Below, piece after piece: positions 6,582 to 13,625 of a stretch of DNA of 38,617 nucleotides. The notes beneath the pieces are model-generated. The model did not search any database and was not told the DNA's origin. It saw only the letters and a list, made by a program, of their open reading frames with translations. Made by a program: the position numbers and the translations under genes. The stretch comes from a virus: positions 1 through 38,617 of the IMG/VR virus record IMGVR_UViG_3300037961_001441. The stretch is one strand, 5' to 3'. Within the stretch, counting starts at the first letter, position 1, and every line of letters starts with the position of its first letter.

Positions 6582-6610
6582 CTTATAAAACTTACCTTTC
6601 TTATTGTCAA
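6582..6610 (-). promoter_or_regulatory. Strong sigma70-like early promoter, reverse strand
   Basis: On the reverse strand TTGACA (6610-6605), 17 bases, TATAAG (6587-6582) followed by GG. It is almost identical in design to 3515-3542. It drives the operon beginning at 6548, with about 30 bases of leader. Confidence 0.75.
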
Positions 6611-6632
6611 GTAATTTTTTATTTTTTATTTA

Positions 6633-6710
6633 TTGACTATAAGTAGATTAGTATTAGTATATTAAATACTCCCTTAATAATGTTATAATTTTTATGTAGA
6701 CTAAAGTCTA
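6633..6710 (+). promoter_or_regulatory. Forward early promoter region with palindromic operator
   Basis: Two candidate forward promoters lie here: TTGACT (6633-6638) with TAGTAT (16-base gap) or TATATT (19-base gap), and a clean TATAAT at 6684-6689 with only a poor -35. Ten bases after the TATAAT is the inverted repeat TAGACTAAAGTCTA (6697-6710), overlapping the expected start point, a classic place for a repressor to bind. Together with 6582-6610 this is a divergent control region. Confidence 0.55.
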
Positions 6711-6715
6711 TTTTA

Positions 6716-6740
6716 AGGGTGTTCGTTTTTATGTCAAGGA
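6716..6740 (+). repeat. Dispersed repeat, copy 2 (partner at 2784-2809)
   Basis: AGGGTGTTCGTTTT, then TAT, then GTCAAGGA. The last bases form part of the ribosome site of the 28-residue peptide that starts at 6748. Confidence 0.6.
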
Positions 6741-6747
6741 GAAAAGT

Positions 6748-6834
6748 ATGAAAATAAGTTTATTTAATTTTATGATGATAAATTATGTATTACAATTATC
6801 CATAGTTCTGATAGTTGCTTTAATGAAAGGCTGA
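6748..6834 (+). CDS. One-helix membrane peptide, 28 aa
   Basis: AAGGAG lies 6-7 bases before the ATG, one of the best ribosome sites in the window. The peptide begins MKISLFNFMMINYV and continues as a single hydrophobic helix (about residues 11-26) with a Lys-Gly end. It is the first forward gene after the divergent promoters, so it should be made very early. It may be a membrane-acting peptide or a leader peptide that controls downstream translation. The stop codon is inside the first CTGACAAA of the repeat cluster. Confidence 0.55.
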   Translation: MKISLFNFMMINYVLQLSIVLIVALMKG

Positions 6835-6902
6835 CAAAATGTCTGCTGACAAAAAGGTGATATTATGGTTGACAAACAAAGTTGAAAAGTTATACTGACA
6901 AA
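6831..6902 (+). repeat. Iteron-like cluster of CTGACAAA
   Basis: Four copies in 72 bases: CTGACAAA at 6831, 6846 and 6895, and TTGACAAA at 6869, all on the forward strand, in a stretch without a credible gene of its own. The same octamer recurs at 3013, 3127, 3682, 3779, 3863, 7272, 7310 and 7427. Spacing is irregular (15, 23 and 26 bases). Confidence 0.6.
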
Positions 6903-7012
6903 CTTGATATTTGCTTTGTACTGTCTGACAGTAGGCATTGACATACAGTTGGTGCACTCTAAATTTAACAAGCGAGGAAAGATTAAGTTGCAGGTAACTT
7001 CGGAGATAGAAA

Positions 7013-7306
7013 ATGATTACATGGGATAGATTGAATGACGCCATTATAGGAATAGGTGGTCGCTGTGGCATGGAAGAAGTATTTGTTTATAGCTATGACA
7101 AAATTCTTGACATCCTGATGAAAGAAGATGGGATGACAGAAAGAGAAGCTATTGACTACATTGAATTTAATATTGCAGGTTCGTATGTAGGTGAGATGAC
7201 ACCTATCCTTGTACGCAGTCTTGACGAGTTAGAAAAATTTATTGTTGACAAACAAACTGAATCAGTATTTACTGACAAAAAGATTGACGACAAGGAGATA
7301 AATTAA
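7013..7306 (+). CDS. Hypothetical protein, 97 aa
   Basis: Begins MITWDRLNDAIIGIGGRCG and has the appearance of a compact alpha/beta protein (FVYSYDKILDILMKEDGMTEREAIDYIEFNI), resembling small uncharacterised phage proteins often found near primase genes. GGAG lies about 9 bases before the ATG. The C-terminal tail is acidic/basic low-complexity and contains TTGACAAA and CTGACAAA, read as Val-Asp-Lys and Thr-Asp-Lys. The stop overlaps the next start (TAATG). Confidence 0.7.
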   Translation: MITWDRLNDAIIGIGGRCGMEEVFVYSYDKILDILMKEDGMTEREAIDYIEFNIAGSYVGEMTPILVRSLDELEKFIVDKQTESVFTDKKIDDKEIN

Positions 7307-7476
7307 TGGCTGACAAAAGGGGTAGATTGTCCTCTGACGAATTGTGGCAAGAAGATCAGGACAGGAAGAGAGAAGAAGTAGGGTATGAAGAATACGAAAG
7401 ACAAATGGACTTAGAAGAATATCTTGCTGACAAAAGCTACAAGGAACACAAGGCTTGGGTAAATTCAAAGAAATAA
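7306..7476 (+). CDS. Small charged protein, 56 aa
   Basis: Begins MADKRGRLSSDELWQ and is over 40 percent charged, probably one long helix. It is coupled to the previous gene by a TAATG overlap and to the primase by close spacing. Two CTGACAAA copies lie in frame as Ala-Asp-Lys (residues 2-4 and 41-43). No family recognised; it might be an accessory to the primase that follows, judging only from position. Confidence 0.65.
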   Translation: MADKRGRLSSDELWQEDQDRKREEVGYEEYERQMDLEEYLADKSYKEHKAWVNSKK

Positions 7477-7481
7477 ATGTT

Positions 7482-8243
7482 ATGATACAGGACATTGTTT
7501 TACAATTAGCACCACCACCCTCTGACGTAGCGTTACGCATGGACTGTCCTGCCTGTAACCACAAGAACACATTGTCTATAATGAACAACAACGGAACAAT
7601 TCTTTATCACTGTTTCTCGGCTTCATGTAATGTGAAGGGTAGAGTGTCTGACAGAAAAGAATTAAAGTTCACAAGGCATGAACAATTACCTCCTAAGGCT
7701 GTTCCTCTTGACTCACGTAGTTTTGTGCCCCTAGGTAGAAACCAAAAGGCTCTTGACATGGTGGTCAAGCGGAACAGTTATGAGGCTTACCAACACGCAA
7801 GGGCTGACATACGATATGATGTACGCCAAGACAGGGTTGTCTTTATGGTATATAAGGATGGCAAGACTGTTGACGCTGTGGGTAGGAAATTAAACGAAGA
7901 TGACAATAGACCTAAATGGTTTCGTTATGCACGAAGCCGACACCCATTTGTTTGTAGGGCAAAAACTGACACTGACATAGCATTTCTAGTAGAAGATTGT
8001 TTCTCTGCCTGTGCTGTATCGCAGGTGTACCATGGTGTTGCACTGATGGGCACTAATCTTCCAAATGAATACTTGACAACTCTTAAATCTTACAGTAAAA
8101 TAGTAGTAGCATTAGATAGAGATGCCTCCAAAAAAGCTATTGAGCTGACCAAACAACTTAAGTTGTATGTGCTTTCTACCCTCGTTTTTCTGGAAAAAGA
8201 TATTAAGAATATGCAATTAACAGAAATACAGGAGTTAATATGA
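7482..8243 (+). CDS. DNA primase, T7 gp4-type primase domain, 253 aa
   Basis: Synthesises RNA primers for lagging-strand replication. The N terminus has a zinc-binding domain, CPAC followed 17 residues later by C-x4-C (HCFSASCNVKG), as in T7 gp4. The TOPRIM-type catalytic part shows LVEDCFSACAVS (acidic residue of motif 1) and VVALDRDAS (the D-x-D metal site). Unlike T7 gp4, there is no helicase domain; the helicase is the separate gene at 11860. The C terminus is short. A TTG at 7455 with AAGGA upstream is an alternative start that adds nine residues; I prefer the ATG at 7482, though its ribosome site is weak. Confidence 0.85.
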   Translation: MIQDIVLQLAPPPSDVALRMDCPACNHKNTLSIMNNNGTILYHCFSASCNVKGRVSDRKELKFTRHEQLPPKAVPLDSRSFVPLGRNQKALDMVVKRNSYEAYQHARADIRYDVRQDRVVFMVYKDGKTVDAVGRKLNEDDNRPKWFRYARSRHPFVCRAKTDTDIAFLVEDCFSACAVSQVYHGVALMGTNLPNEYLTTLKSYSKIVVALDRDASKKAIELTKQLKLYVLSTLVFLEKDIKNMQLTEIQELI

Positions 8244-8695
8244 AACCGCATACTGCACCAACAAAAAAATTTGACAGACAACTATTTAATGCAAACGATC
8301 CTCAGACAAGAGAGTCTGCAAAAAAATTATTACCACCAAAATTAAAAGAAATATTAGGGCTAGATGAAGAGCCTGTCTTGGAAGATAATCCAAAGGCGTA
8401 TGGCATTGACCTTCTATGTAAAAAACATAATCTCAGTGTAGAGGTAGAAACAAAACATGGATGGGGCTCTGGTAAATTTCAGTGGAAAGATATGCACATT
8501 CCAAGAAGAAAGTTTAGGTACACAGAAATTGACGGTGATGTCTTTTTTGTAGTGTTTAATACTGACAGAACACAGGCAGGTATAATGACAAAAGACTCTG
8601 TTAAAAAACAAAGAGTAGTCAATAAATTCAATAGGTTATCGAGATTACATGAGGATTATATCTCTGTACCTGTTGAGGAAATTATATGGGTTTAG
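8240..8695 (+). CDS. PD-(D/E)XK-like nuclease fold protein, 151 aa
   Basis: Residues 54-72 (YGIDLLC...SVEVETKHGW) give the pattern D57 ... E68-x-E70-x-K72, as in restriction-endonuclease-like folds, followed by strands (DVFFVVFNTDRTQAGIM) and a basic segment. The first 40 residues are basic and helical. It overlaps the primase stop by 4 bases (ATGA). By context it may process DNA during replication or degrade host DNA. Substrate is unknown and the fold is inferred from a short motif. Confidence 0.6.
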   Translation: MKPHTAPTKKFDRQLFNANDPQTRESAKKLLPPKLKEILGLDEEPVLEDNPKAYGIDLLCKKHNLSVEVETKHGWGSGKFQWKDMHIPRRKFRYTEIDGDVFFVVFNTDRTQAGIMTKDSVKKQRVVNKFNRLSRLHEDYISVPVEEIIWV

Positions 8696-8704
8696 GAGAT
8701 ACCA

Positions 8705-10615
8705 ATGCAACAAGTAGAGTTACCGTCAGATTATCAAAAGTTTATACACCAGTCACGTTACGCTAGATGGAAAGAAGATGAAGGAAGAAGAGAGACATGG
8801 GAGGAGACAGTATCAAGATATTTTAATTTTATGTCTGACCACCTTATTGATAACTTTGATTACGAGTTACCTGACAGTATAAGAGAAAGGATAGAAAACA
8901 GAGTCCTTAATCTTGACATCATGCCTTCTATGAGAGCATTGATGACAGCAGGTGTTGCATTAGAAAGATGCAATGTTGCAGGTTACAACTGTTCTTATCT
9001 ACCAGTTGACAATCCAAGATCGTTTGACGAGTGTCTTTATATACTTATGTGTGGCACAGGTGTAGGTTTCTCTGTTGAGACTAAGTACACAGCACAACTA
9101 CCTATAGTAAACGAGGCACTACACGACTCTGACACTGTAGTAGTGGTGTCTGACTCTAAAGAAGGTTGGGCTAAAGGTTACAAAGAACTAATATCATTGT
9201 TATACTCTGGACAAATTCCTAAGTGGGACTTGTCTCGCCTACGCCCTGCAGGTGCTAGGTTGAAAACATTTGGTGGCAGATCATCTGGTCCAGAACCTCT
9301 TGACGATTTGTTTAGATTTACTGTAGATATTTTTAAGAAATCTGCAGGTAGGCGTTTAAAGTCCATAGAGTGCCATGACATTATGTGTAAGATAGGCTCT
9401 GTGGTAGTGGTAGGAGGAGTACGAAGATCGGCTCTAATAAGCTTATCTGACCTTGAGGATCAAGAGATGTCATTGGCTAAGTCTGGTGAGTGGTGGAATG
9501 ACGAAGGGCAAAGGGCTCTTGCAAACAATTCTGTATGCTACCAAGACACACCTCCTGTAGGCATTTTTATGAGAGAGTGGTTAAACCTATACAATTCCAA
9601 GTCTGGTGAAAGAGGTATCTTTAGTAGAGACGCTTCTGTTAGACAAGCAGAAAAAAATGGCAGAAGAGATTCTGGACATGAGTTTGGAACTAACCCATGC
9701 TCTGAGATTATATTAAGACCGTATCAATTTTGTAACTTAACAGAAGTTGTAGTCAGAGCAGATGACGACATTGAAAGGTTAGCTAAGAAAGTAGAAGATG
9801 CTACGATACTTGGTACAATACAATCTACACTTACAGAGTTTAAGTATCTACGAAAAGTTTGGCAAAACAATACAGAAGAAGAAAGACTTCTTGGTGTTTC
9901 GCTTACAGGCATACTAGATAATCCTAAATTAGGAAAGGCAGATGACCTGAAGAGGTTAAGACAACAGGCTGTAGATACTAATTTAGGATTAGCAGAACAA
10001 CTAGGCATACCACAGTCAACTGCTATTACTTGTGTAAAACCCTCAGGCACAGTCTCACAACTTGTAGACTCTGCTTCTGGTATACACGCAAGGCACTCAG
10101 CATATTATATAAGAACAGTTAGAGGTGACAAGAAAGACCCATTATCTCAGTTTCTTATTGACCAAGGTATACCGCATGAGGATGACCTTATGCAACCAGA
10201 GAACACTGTGGTCTTTTCATTCCCTATGAAGTCCCCTACCAAGGCAGTACTTAGAGAAGACCTCAGTGCCATTACTCAGCTAGAAAACTGGAAAAACTAC
10301 CAAGAACATTGGTGTGAACATAAACCCTCCGTTACCATATCTGTAAAAGAAGATGAATGGTTTGAGGTAGGTTCTTGGGTGTACAATAACTTTAAAGATG
10401 TAGCAGGTGTTTCATTTCTGCCACACTCTGACCATACATACAAACAGGCACCATACCAAGATATAACTAAGGAAGAGTATGACGCCTTAAGTAAGAAAAT
10501 GCCACGAAATGTCGATTGGACATTATTATCAAACTACGAAAGAGAGGACAATACAACAGGCACACAAGAGTTGGCATGTAGTGCAGGTGCTTGTGAGATT
10601 GTAGACATAACATGA
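8705..10615 (+). CDS. nrdJ: Adenosylcobalamin-dependent (class II) ribonucleotide reductase, 636 aa
   Basis: Converts ribonucleotides to deoxyribonucleotides using a B12 radical, feeding phage DNA synthesis. The catalytic finger loop is NPCSEI, with N330, C332 (thiyl radical) and E334. The redox pair is C96 (GYNCSYL) and C343 (FCNLTEV). C332 and C343 are 11 residues apart, as in the Lactobacillus leichmannii monomeric enzyme (C408/C419). The C-terminal shuttle pair is C625 and C630 (ACSAGACE), again with the known 5-residue spacing. At 636 residues it is about 100 shorter than that enzyme. GGAG precedes the ATG. No partner subunit is needed. The host must have B12 available. Confidence 0.95.
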   Translation: MQQVELPSDYQKFIHQSRYARWKEDEGRRETWEETVSRYFNFMSDHLIDNFDYELPDSIRERIENRVLNLDIMPSMRALMTAGVALERCNVAGYNCSYLPVDNPRSFDECLYILMCGTGVGFSVETKYTAQLPIVNEALHDSDTVVVVSDSKEGWAKGYKELISLLYSGQIPKWDLSRLRPAGARLKTFGGRSSGPEPLDDLFRFTVDIFKKSAGRRLKSIECHDIMCKIGSVVVVGGVRRSALISLSDLEDQEMSLAKSGEWWNDEGQRALANNSVCYQDTPPVGIFMREWLNLYNSKSGERGIFSRDASVRQAEKNGRRDSGHEFGTNPCSEIILRPYQFCNLTEVVVRADDDIERLAKKVEDATILGTIQSTLTEFKYLRKVWQNNTEEERLLGVSLTGILDNPKLGKADDLKRLRQQAVDTNLGLAEQLGIPQSTAITCVKPSGTVSQLVDSASGIHARHSAYYIRTVRGDKKDPLSQFLIDQGIPHEDDLMQPENTVVFSFPMKSPTKAVLREDLSAITQLENWKNYQEHWCEHKPSVTISVKEDEWFEVGSWVYNNFKDVAGVSFLPHSDHTYKQAPYQDITKEEYDALSKKMPRNVDWTLLSNYEREDNTTGTQELACSAGACEIVDIT

Positions 10616-11073
10616 TATCATTATTAGGCTCCGTTCTCGGCTTTGGAACTTCTTTTCTTCCCTCCGTGTTGGGATTCTTTGAAAAGAAACAAGCCAACAA
10701 ACAAGAACTTTTGATGCTAGAGGCAAAAGCTAAGTATGCATCAGAACTAAGCAAACTAAAATTAAAAGAACTAGATGCAGAAGCAGACATAGAAGAAGTA
10801 AAAGGTTTATACAAACATGCTGAGTCATTGGCACAAGCAAACAAATCTACATTTGTATCTGCCCTACAAGCATCAGTAAGACCAGTTATAACATATGCTT
10901 TCTTTGCTATATTTGCATTTGTTAAAATTACCTACGTAATAATGGCAGTGCAAGAAGGAAGAGATGTACTACCTGCTATACTAGAGGCATGGGATGAGGA
11001 AAGTCAAACCGTCTTTGCTGCTATTATTAGCTTCTGGTTCGGTCAACGTGTTTTTAAAGCAAGGAGTAAATAA
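10612..11073 (+). CDS. Holin-like three-TM membrane protein, 153 aa
   Basis: Hydrophobic segments lie at about residues 1-20, 91-115 (PVITYAFFAIFAFVKITYV) and 131-147 (TVFAAIISFWFGQRVF), with a long charged helix between the first and second. The VRP...FWFGQR pattern is that of the three-TM holin family also found in gene transfer agents (GTA_holin_3TM-like). If it is a holin it would time lysis by opening the inner membrane. Its place in the replication block, overlapping nrdJ by 4 bases (ATGA), is unusual for a lysis gene. Confidence 0.75.
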   Translation: MISLLGSVLGFGTSFLPSVLGFFEKKQANKQELLMLEAKAKYASELSKLKLKELDAEADIEEVKGLYKHAESLAQANKSTFVSALQASVRPVITYAFFAIFAFVKITYVIMAVQEGRDVLPAILEAWDEESQTVFAAIISFWFGQRVFKARSK

Positions 11074-11813
11074 TGCCTACAGATTTTTCAAAAGCACCTG
11101 AAGGTCAAATATCTCCTTTGTTTCCTTTTGCACCTATGATAATGTACGCAAAGATGCCTATGGATTTAGTAAGAAGAATGAATAAGTATGTTAACAAAAC
11201 TATAAAAAATGAAAAGAAGGTTAAAAAGTTAGACCATTCTAATAATCTTGTAGGTAAACTTAAACAAGAATTTTTAATAGAGTCTGATGAGTTACAAAAA
11301 CATACAAAATTTTTTAATAATGTCATAAGTAGGTATTTAGATACTGATTTAAACAGATCATTTAAAAGTTTAGCACCTGGTACAGGATATGGCATACAAT
11401 ATAAATCAGCATGGATAGTTAGACAATTTGCAGGCGAGTATAATCCTGCACACATACATACTGAGTGTGATATGTCTTGCGTTGGTTATTTAAGATTGCC
11501 TGAAAACATACAGGAAGAGTGGGAAGAAGATTATAAAGATCATTACCCTGCTAATGGACATATAGAGTTTTTACATGGTTCGTCTGGTAAAATGCACCAA
11601 CATACTTTAATGGTAAAGCCTACAGTTGGTGATTTTTTTGTATTTCCTGCCGACCTCATACACATGGTCTACCCTTTTAAAAGTGAGGGTGAAAGAAGAT
11701 CATTTAGTATGAATATAGAAGTGCACCAACAAAAATTTGATAAAGATGGAAAACCAATAGAAATACCTAAAGCAAAAGAAGGACATATTGCAGGTGGTTT
11801 TGACCTTGCATAA
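11073..11813 (+). CDS. 2-oxoglutarate/Fe(II)-dependent oxygenase-like protein, 246 aa
   Basis: A cupin-fold dioxygenase of the phage 2OG-FeII_Oxy type. The iron site is H-x-H-x-E (PAHIHTE, H127/H129/E131), with the distal His at H197 (DLIHMVYPF) and a following Arg in GERRSFSMN that usually binds 2-oxoglutarate. The double-stranded beta helix spans about residues 95-225; the first 80 residues are a Lys-rich helical region of unknown role. Many marine phages carry these enzymes; the substrate is unknown (protein, nucleotide or DNA base). The ATG overlaps the holin-like gene's stop by one base, so the two are probably co-translated. Confidence 0.85.
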   Translation: MPTDFSKAPEGQISPLFPFAPMIMYAKMPMDLVRRMNKYVNKTIKNEKKVKKLDHSNNLVGKLKQEFLIESDELQKHTKFFNNVISRYLDTDLNRSFKSLAPGTGYGIQYKSAWIVRQFAGEYNPAHIHTECDMSCVGYLRLPENIQEEWEEDYKDHYPANGHIEFLHGSSGKMHQHTLMVKPTVGDFFVFPADLIHMVYPFKSEGERRSFSMNIEVHQQKFDKDGKPIEIPKAKEGHIAGGFDLA

Positions 11814-11829
11814 TTAAAATAAATATAAT
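11800..11829 (+). promoter_or_regulatory. Promoter before the helicase gene
   Basis: TTGACC (11800-11805), an 18-base spacer, then a perfect TATAAT (11824-11829). It is about 30 bases before the helicase ATG, in the only gap of this part of the block. Confidence 0.6.
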
Positions 11830-11859
11830 ATAACACTCTAACCTTTTTAGGAGAACAAA

Positions 11860-13065
11860 ATGGAGTCACAAATAATATCCCTACTTTTAAGTAGAGAAAA
11901 CTTTGATAAGGCAAAAGCCCTTGTCACAAAAGATATGTTTGATAAAAAATATAAAACTATCTTTGATGCAGTAATGCATTATCATACTAAGTATGAAGGT
12001 GATTTATCGAAAGATAATCTTTTTATAGTACACAAAAATTTATATCCTGCCATGCCAGACTCTACTAGAGAGTTAGTAGAAGATGCAATAAAAGATATAC
12101 CAGAAGACATAGAGGGTGATCCTCAATTTGTAATGGACACACTTACAGAGTTCTGGCGTAGAGAGATGGCAAGGAAGGTAGGCGAAACAGCCATTGATAT
12201 ATGGAATGGCGATTCAGCTAACTTTGGTGATCTACGAATGATGATTGACCAAATAATAAATCAAGACTCGGCTACTGGTATTCTGTCTATGCAAAGGGAA
12301 GAGACAGATGTTGAAGAATTGTTTCAAGACTTTGAGGCAGACCCAGACTTCCCTTTTCCAATAATAACATTATCTGATGAGGTAGCAGGTACATACCGAG
12401 GCAACCTTGGTATTATCTTTGCTAGACCTGAAAGCGGTAAGTCATCTTTCTGTGCTTTCTTAGCTGCAGAAGCAATACGCAAAGGCAACACTGTTGGGTA
12501 CATAATGAATGAAGAGACAGCCAAAAGAATGAAGTCAAGAGTTCTAACTGCCTACTTCAATGTACACAAAGAAACCTACATGCAAGAGATAGAAACTATA
12601 AAAGAAGTTTACAAAAATGAAATAGAAGATAGACTTTTTATTATGGATTCTGTAGGCTCAGACATATCAGAGATAGATCAGTTTACAAAATTAAATAAAA
12701 TTGACGTGCTGTTTGTAGATCAGTTAGACAAGGTGAAGGTAGGTGGTGAGTTTAGTAGAGGCGATGAAAGATTGAAAGAGCTTTATGTAAATGCAAGAGA
12801 GATAGCCAAAAGAAATAACTGCATGGTGTGGGCTGTGTCTCAGGCAAGCTATGACGCACACAATCGTCAGTTCTTAGACTTTGCTATGCTTGATGGTTCT
12901 AAAACTGGTAAAGCAGGTGAAGCTGATATAATTATAGGCATAGGAAAAAATCCTGGTGAGGATGATGATACTAGGTTCCTATGTGTTTCTAAAAATAAAA
13001 TCTCAGGGTGGCATGGTCACGTAGTTTGTGAGATAGACAAACTTACTGGGAGGTATTACGAATGA
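11860..13065 (+). CDS. DnaB-like replicative DNA helicase, 401 aa
   Basis: Unwinds the replication fork as a hexamer. The N-terminal helical domain (residues 1-130) resembles DnaB N. The RecA-like core has Walker A (ARPESGKSS, 188-196), Walker B (KIDVLFVDQLD, ending at D287) and the glutamine/sensor motif WAVSQAS. Near residue 345 are the loops usual for ssDNA contact. TTAGGAG precedes the ATG. It is about 60 residues shorter than E. coli DnaB. The primase is separate (7482), so the two must meet in trans. The last bases overlap the exonuclease gene by 4 bases. Confidence 0.9.
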   Translation: MESQIISLLLSRENFDKAKALVTKDMFDKKYKTIFDAVMHYHTKYEGDLSKDNLFIVHKNLYPAMPDSTRELVEDAIKDIPEDIEGDPQFVMDTLTEFWRREMARKVGETAIDIWNGDSANFGDLRMMIDQIINQDSATGILSMQREETDVEELFQDFEADPDFPFPIITLSDEVAGTYRGNLGIIFARPESGKSSFCAFLAAEAIRKGNTVGYIMNEETAKRMKSRVLTAYFNVHKETYMQEIETIKEVYKNEIEDRLFIMDSVGSDISEIDQFTKLNKIDVLFVDQLDKVKVGGEFSRGDERLKELYVNAREIAKRNNCMVWAVSQASYDAHNRQFLDFAMLDGSKTGKAGEADIIIGIGKNPGEDDDTRFLCVSKNKISGWHGHVVCEIDKLTGRYYE

Positions 13066-13625
13066 TTCTAACATTAGATGTAGAAACCACTTTTATAAAA
13101 ACAGACAAGGGTTCTGATCCGTCACCTTATACTAGGGGTAATCAGTTAGTGTCTGTAGGTTTTAAAGAAGATGATAACCCTGTACAGTATATATGGTTCT
13201 ATCACTCAAAAAAAGACCCTACACCAAACAACATGAAGATAGTACAAGACGCACTAGACAGAGCAGATGTACTGTTAGGTCATAATATAAAATTTGACTT
13301 ACAGTGGCTCTTTGCATCTGGCTTTACATATGATGGTCCTGTCTACGATACCATGGTGTTTGACTATGTGTGGGCTAGGGGTGTTAAAGTACCACTTAGC
13401 CTAGATGAATGTTGTCGTAGGCATAAAACGTCAACTAAGAAAAAGAAAGAAATTTTAGAAAACTACTTGAAAGAAGGTATAGGATTTGATATAATACCTG
13501 CAGACATAGTAGAAGAATATGGAATTGCTGATGTGCAGTCTACCTATGAGGTAGCTGTTAGTCAGTCTAAACAAGAAGGAAAGAGCATTGAGCAGATTGC
13601 AGCCTACGTTGTACCTGTCTTTTGA
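13062..13625 (+). CDS. 3'-5' exonuclease domain of family A DNA polymerase, 187 aa, separate frame
   Basis: The proofreading half of a family A polymerase. Exo I is LDVETT (D6, E8), Exo II GHNIKFD (N75, D79) and Exo III YGIADV (Y153, D157), all intact. It ends in TGA at 13623-13625, while the polymerase half continues in the +1 frame from an overlapping TTG at 13588. In most family A polymerases the two are one chain. The last about 17 residues here (from about EGKSI) do not resemble polymerase sequence, whereas the +1 frame does, so the intended junction lies near 13555-13622. Either two proteins act together or a frameshift joins them. Confidence 0.85.
   Translation: MILTLDVETTFIKTDKGSDPSPYTRGNQLVSVGFKEDDNPVQYIWFYHSKKDPTPNNMKIVQDALDRADVLLGHNIKFDLQWLFASGFTYDGPVYDTMVFDYVWARGVKVPLSLDECCRRHKTSTKKKKEILENYLKEGIGFDIIPADIVEEYGIADVQSTYEVAVSQSKQEGKSIEQIAAYVVPVF

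Noticed and set aside
6839-6898. 19-codon forward frame beginning inside the CTGACAAA cluster
   Set aside because: Too short, with only a weak AAAGG upstream; its codons are mostly the repeat itself, so it is likely a by-product of the repeat.
6820-7071. Reverse-strand frame opposite the divergent region
   Set aside because: Covers the start of a real forward gene and the repeat cluster, has no ribosome site, and its protein has improbable composition.
7455-7481. TTG start adding nine residues to the primase
   Set aside because: Kept only as an alternative; it lies within the preceding gene and the ATG at 7482 gives a normal primase N terminus.
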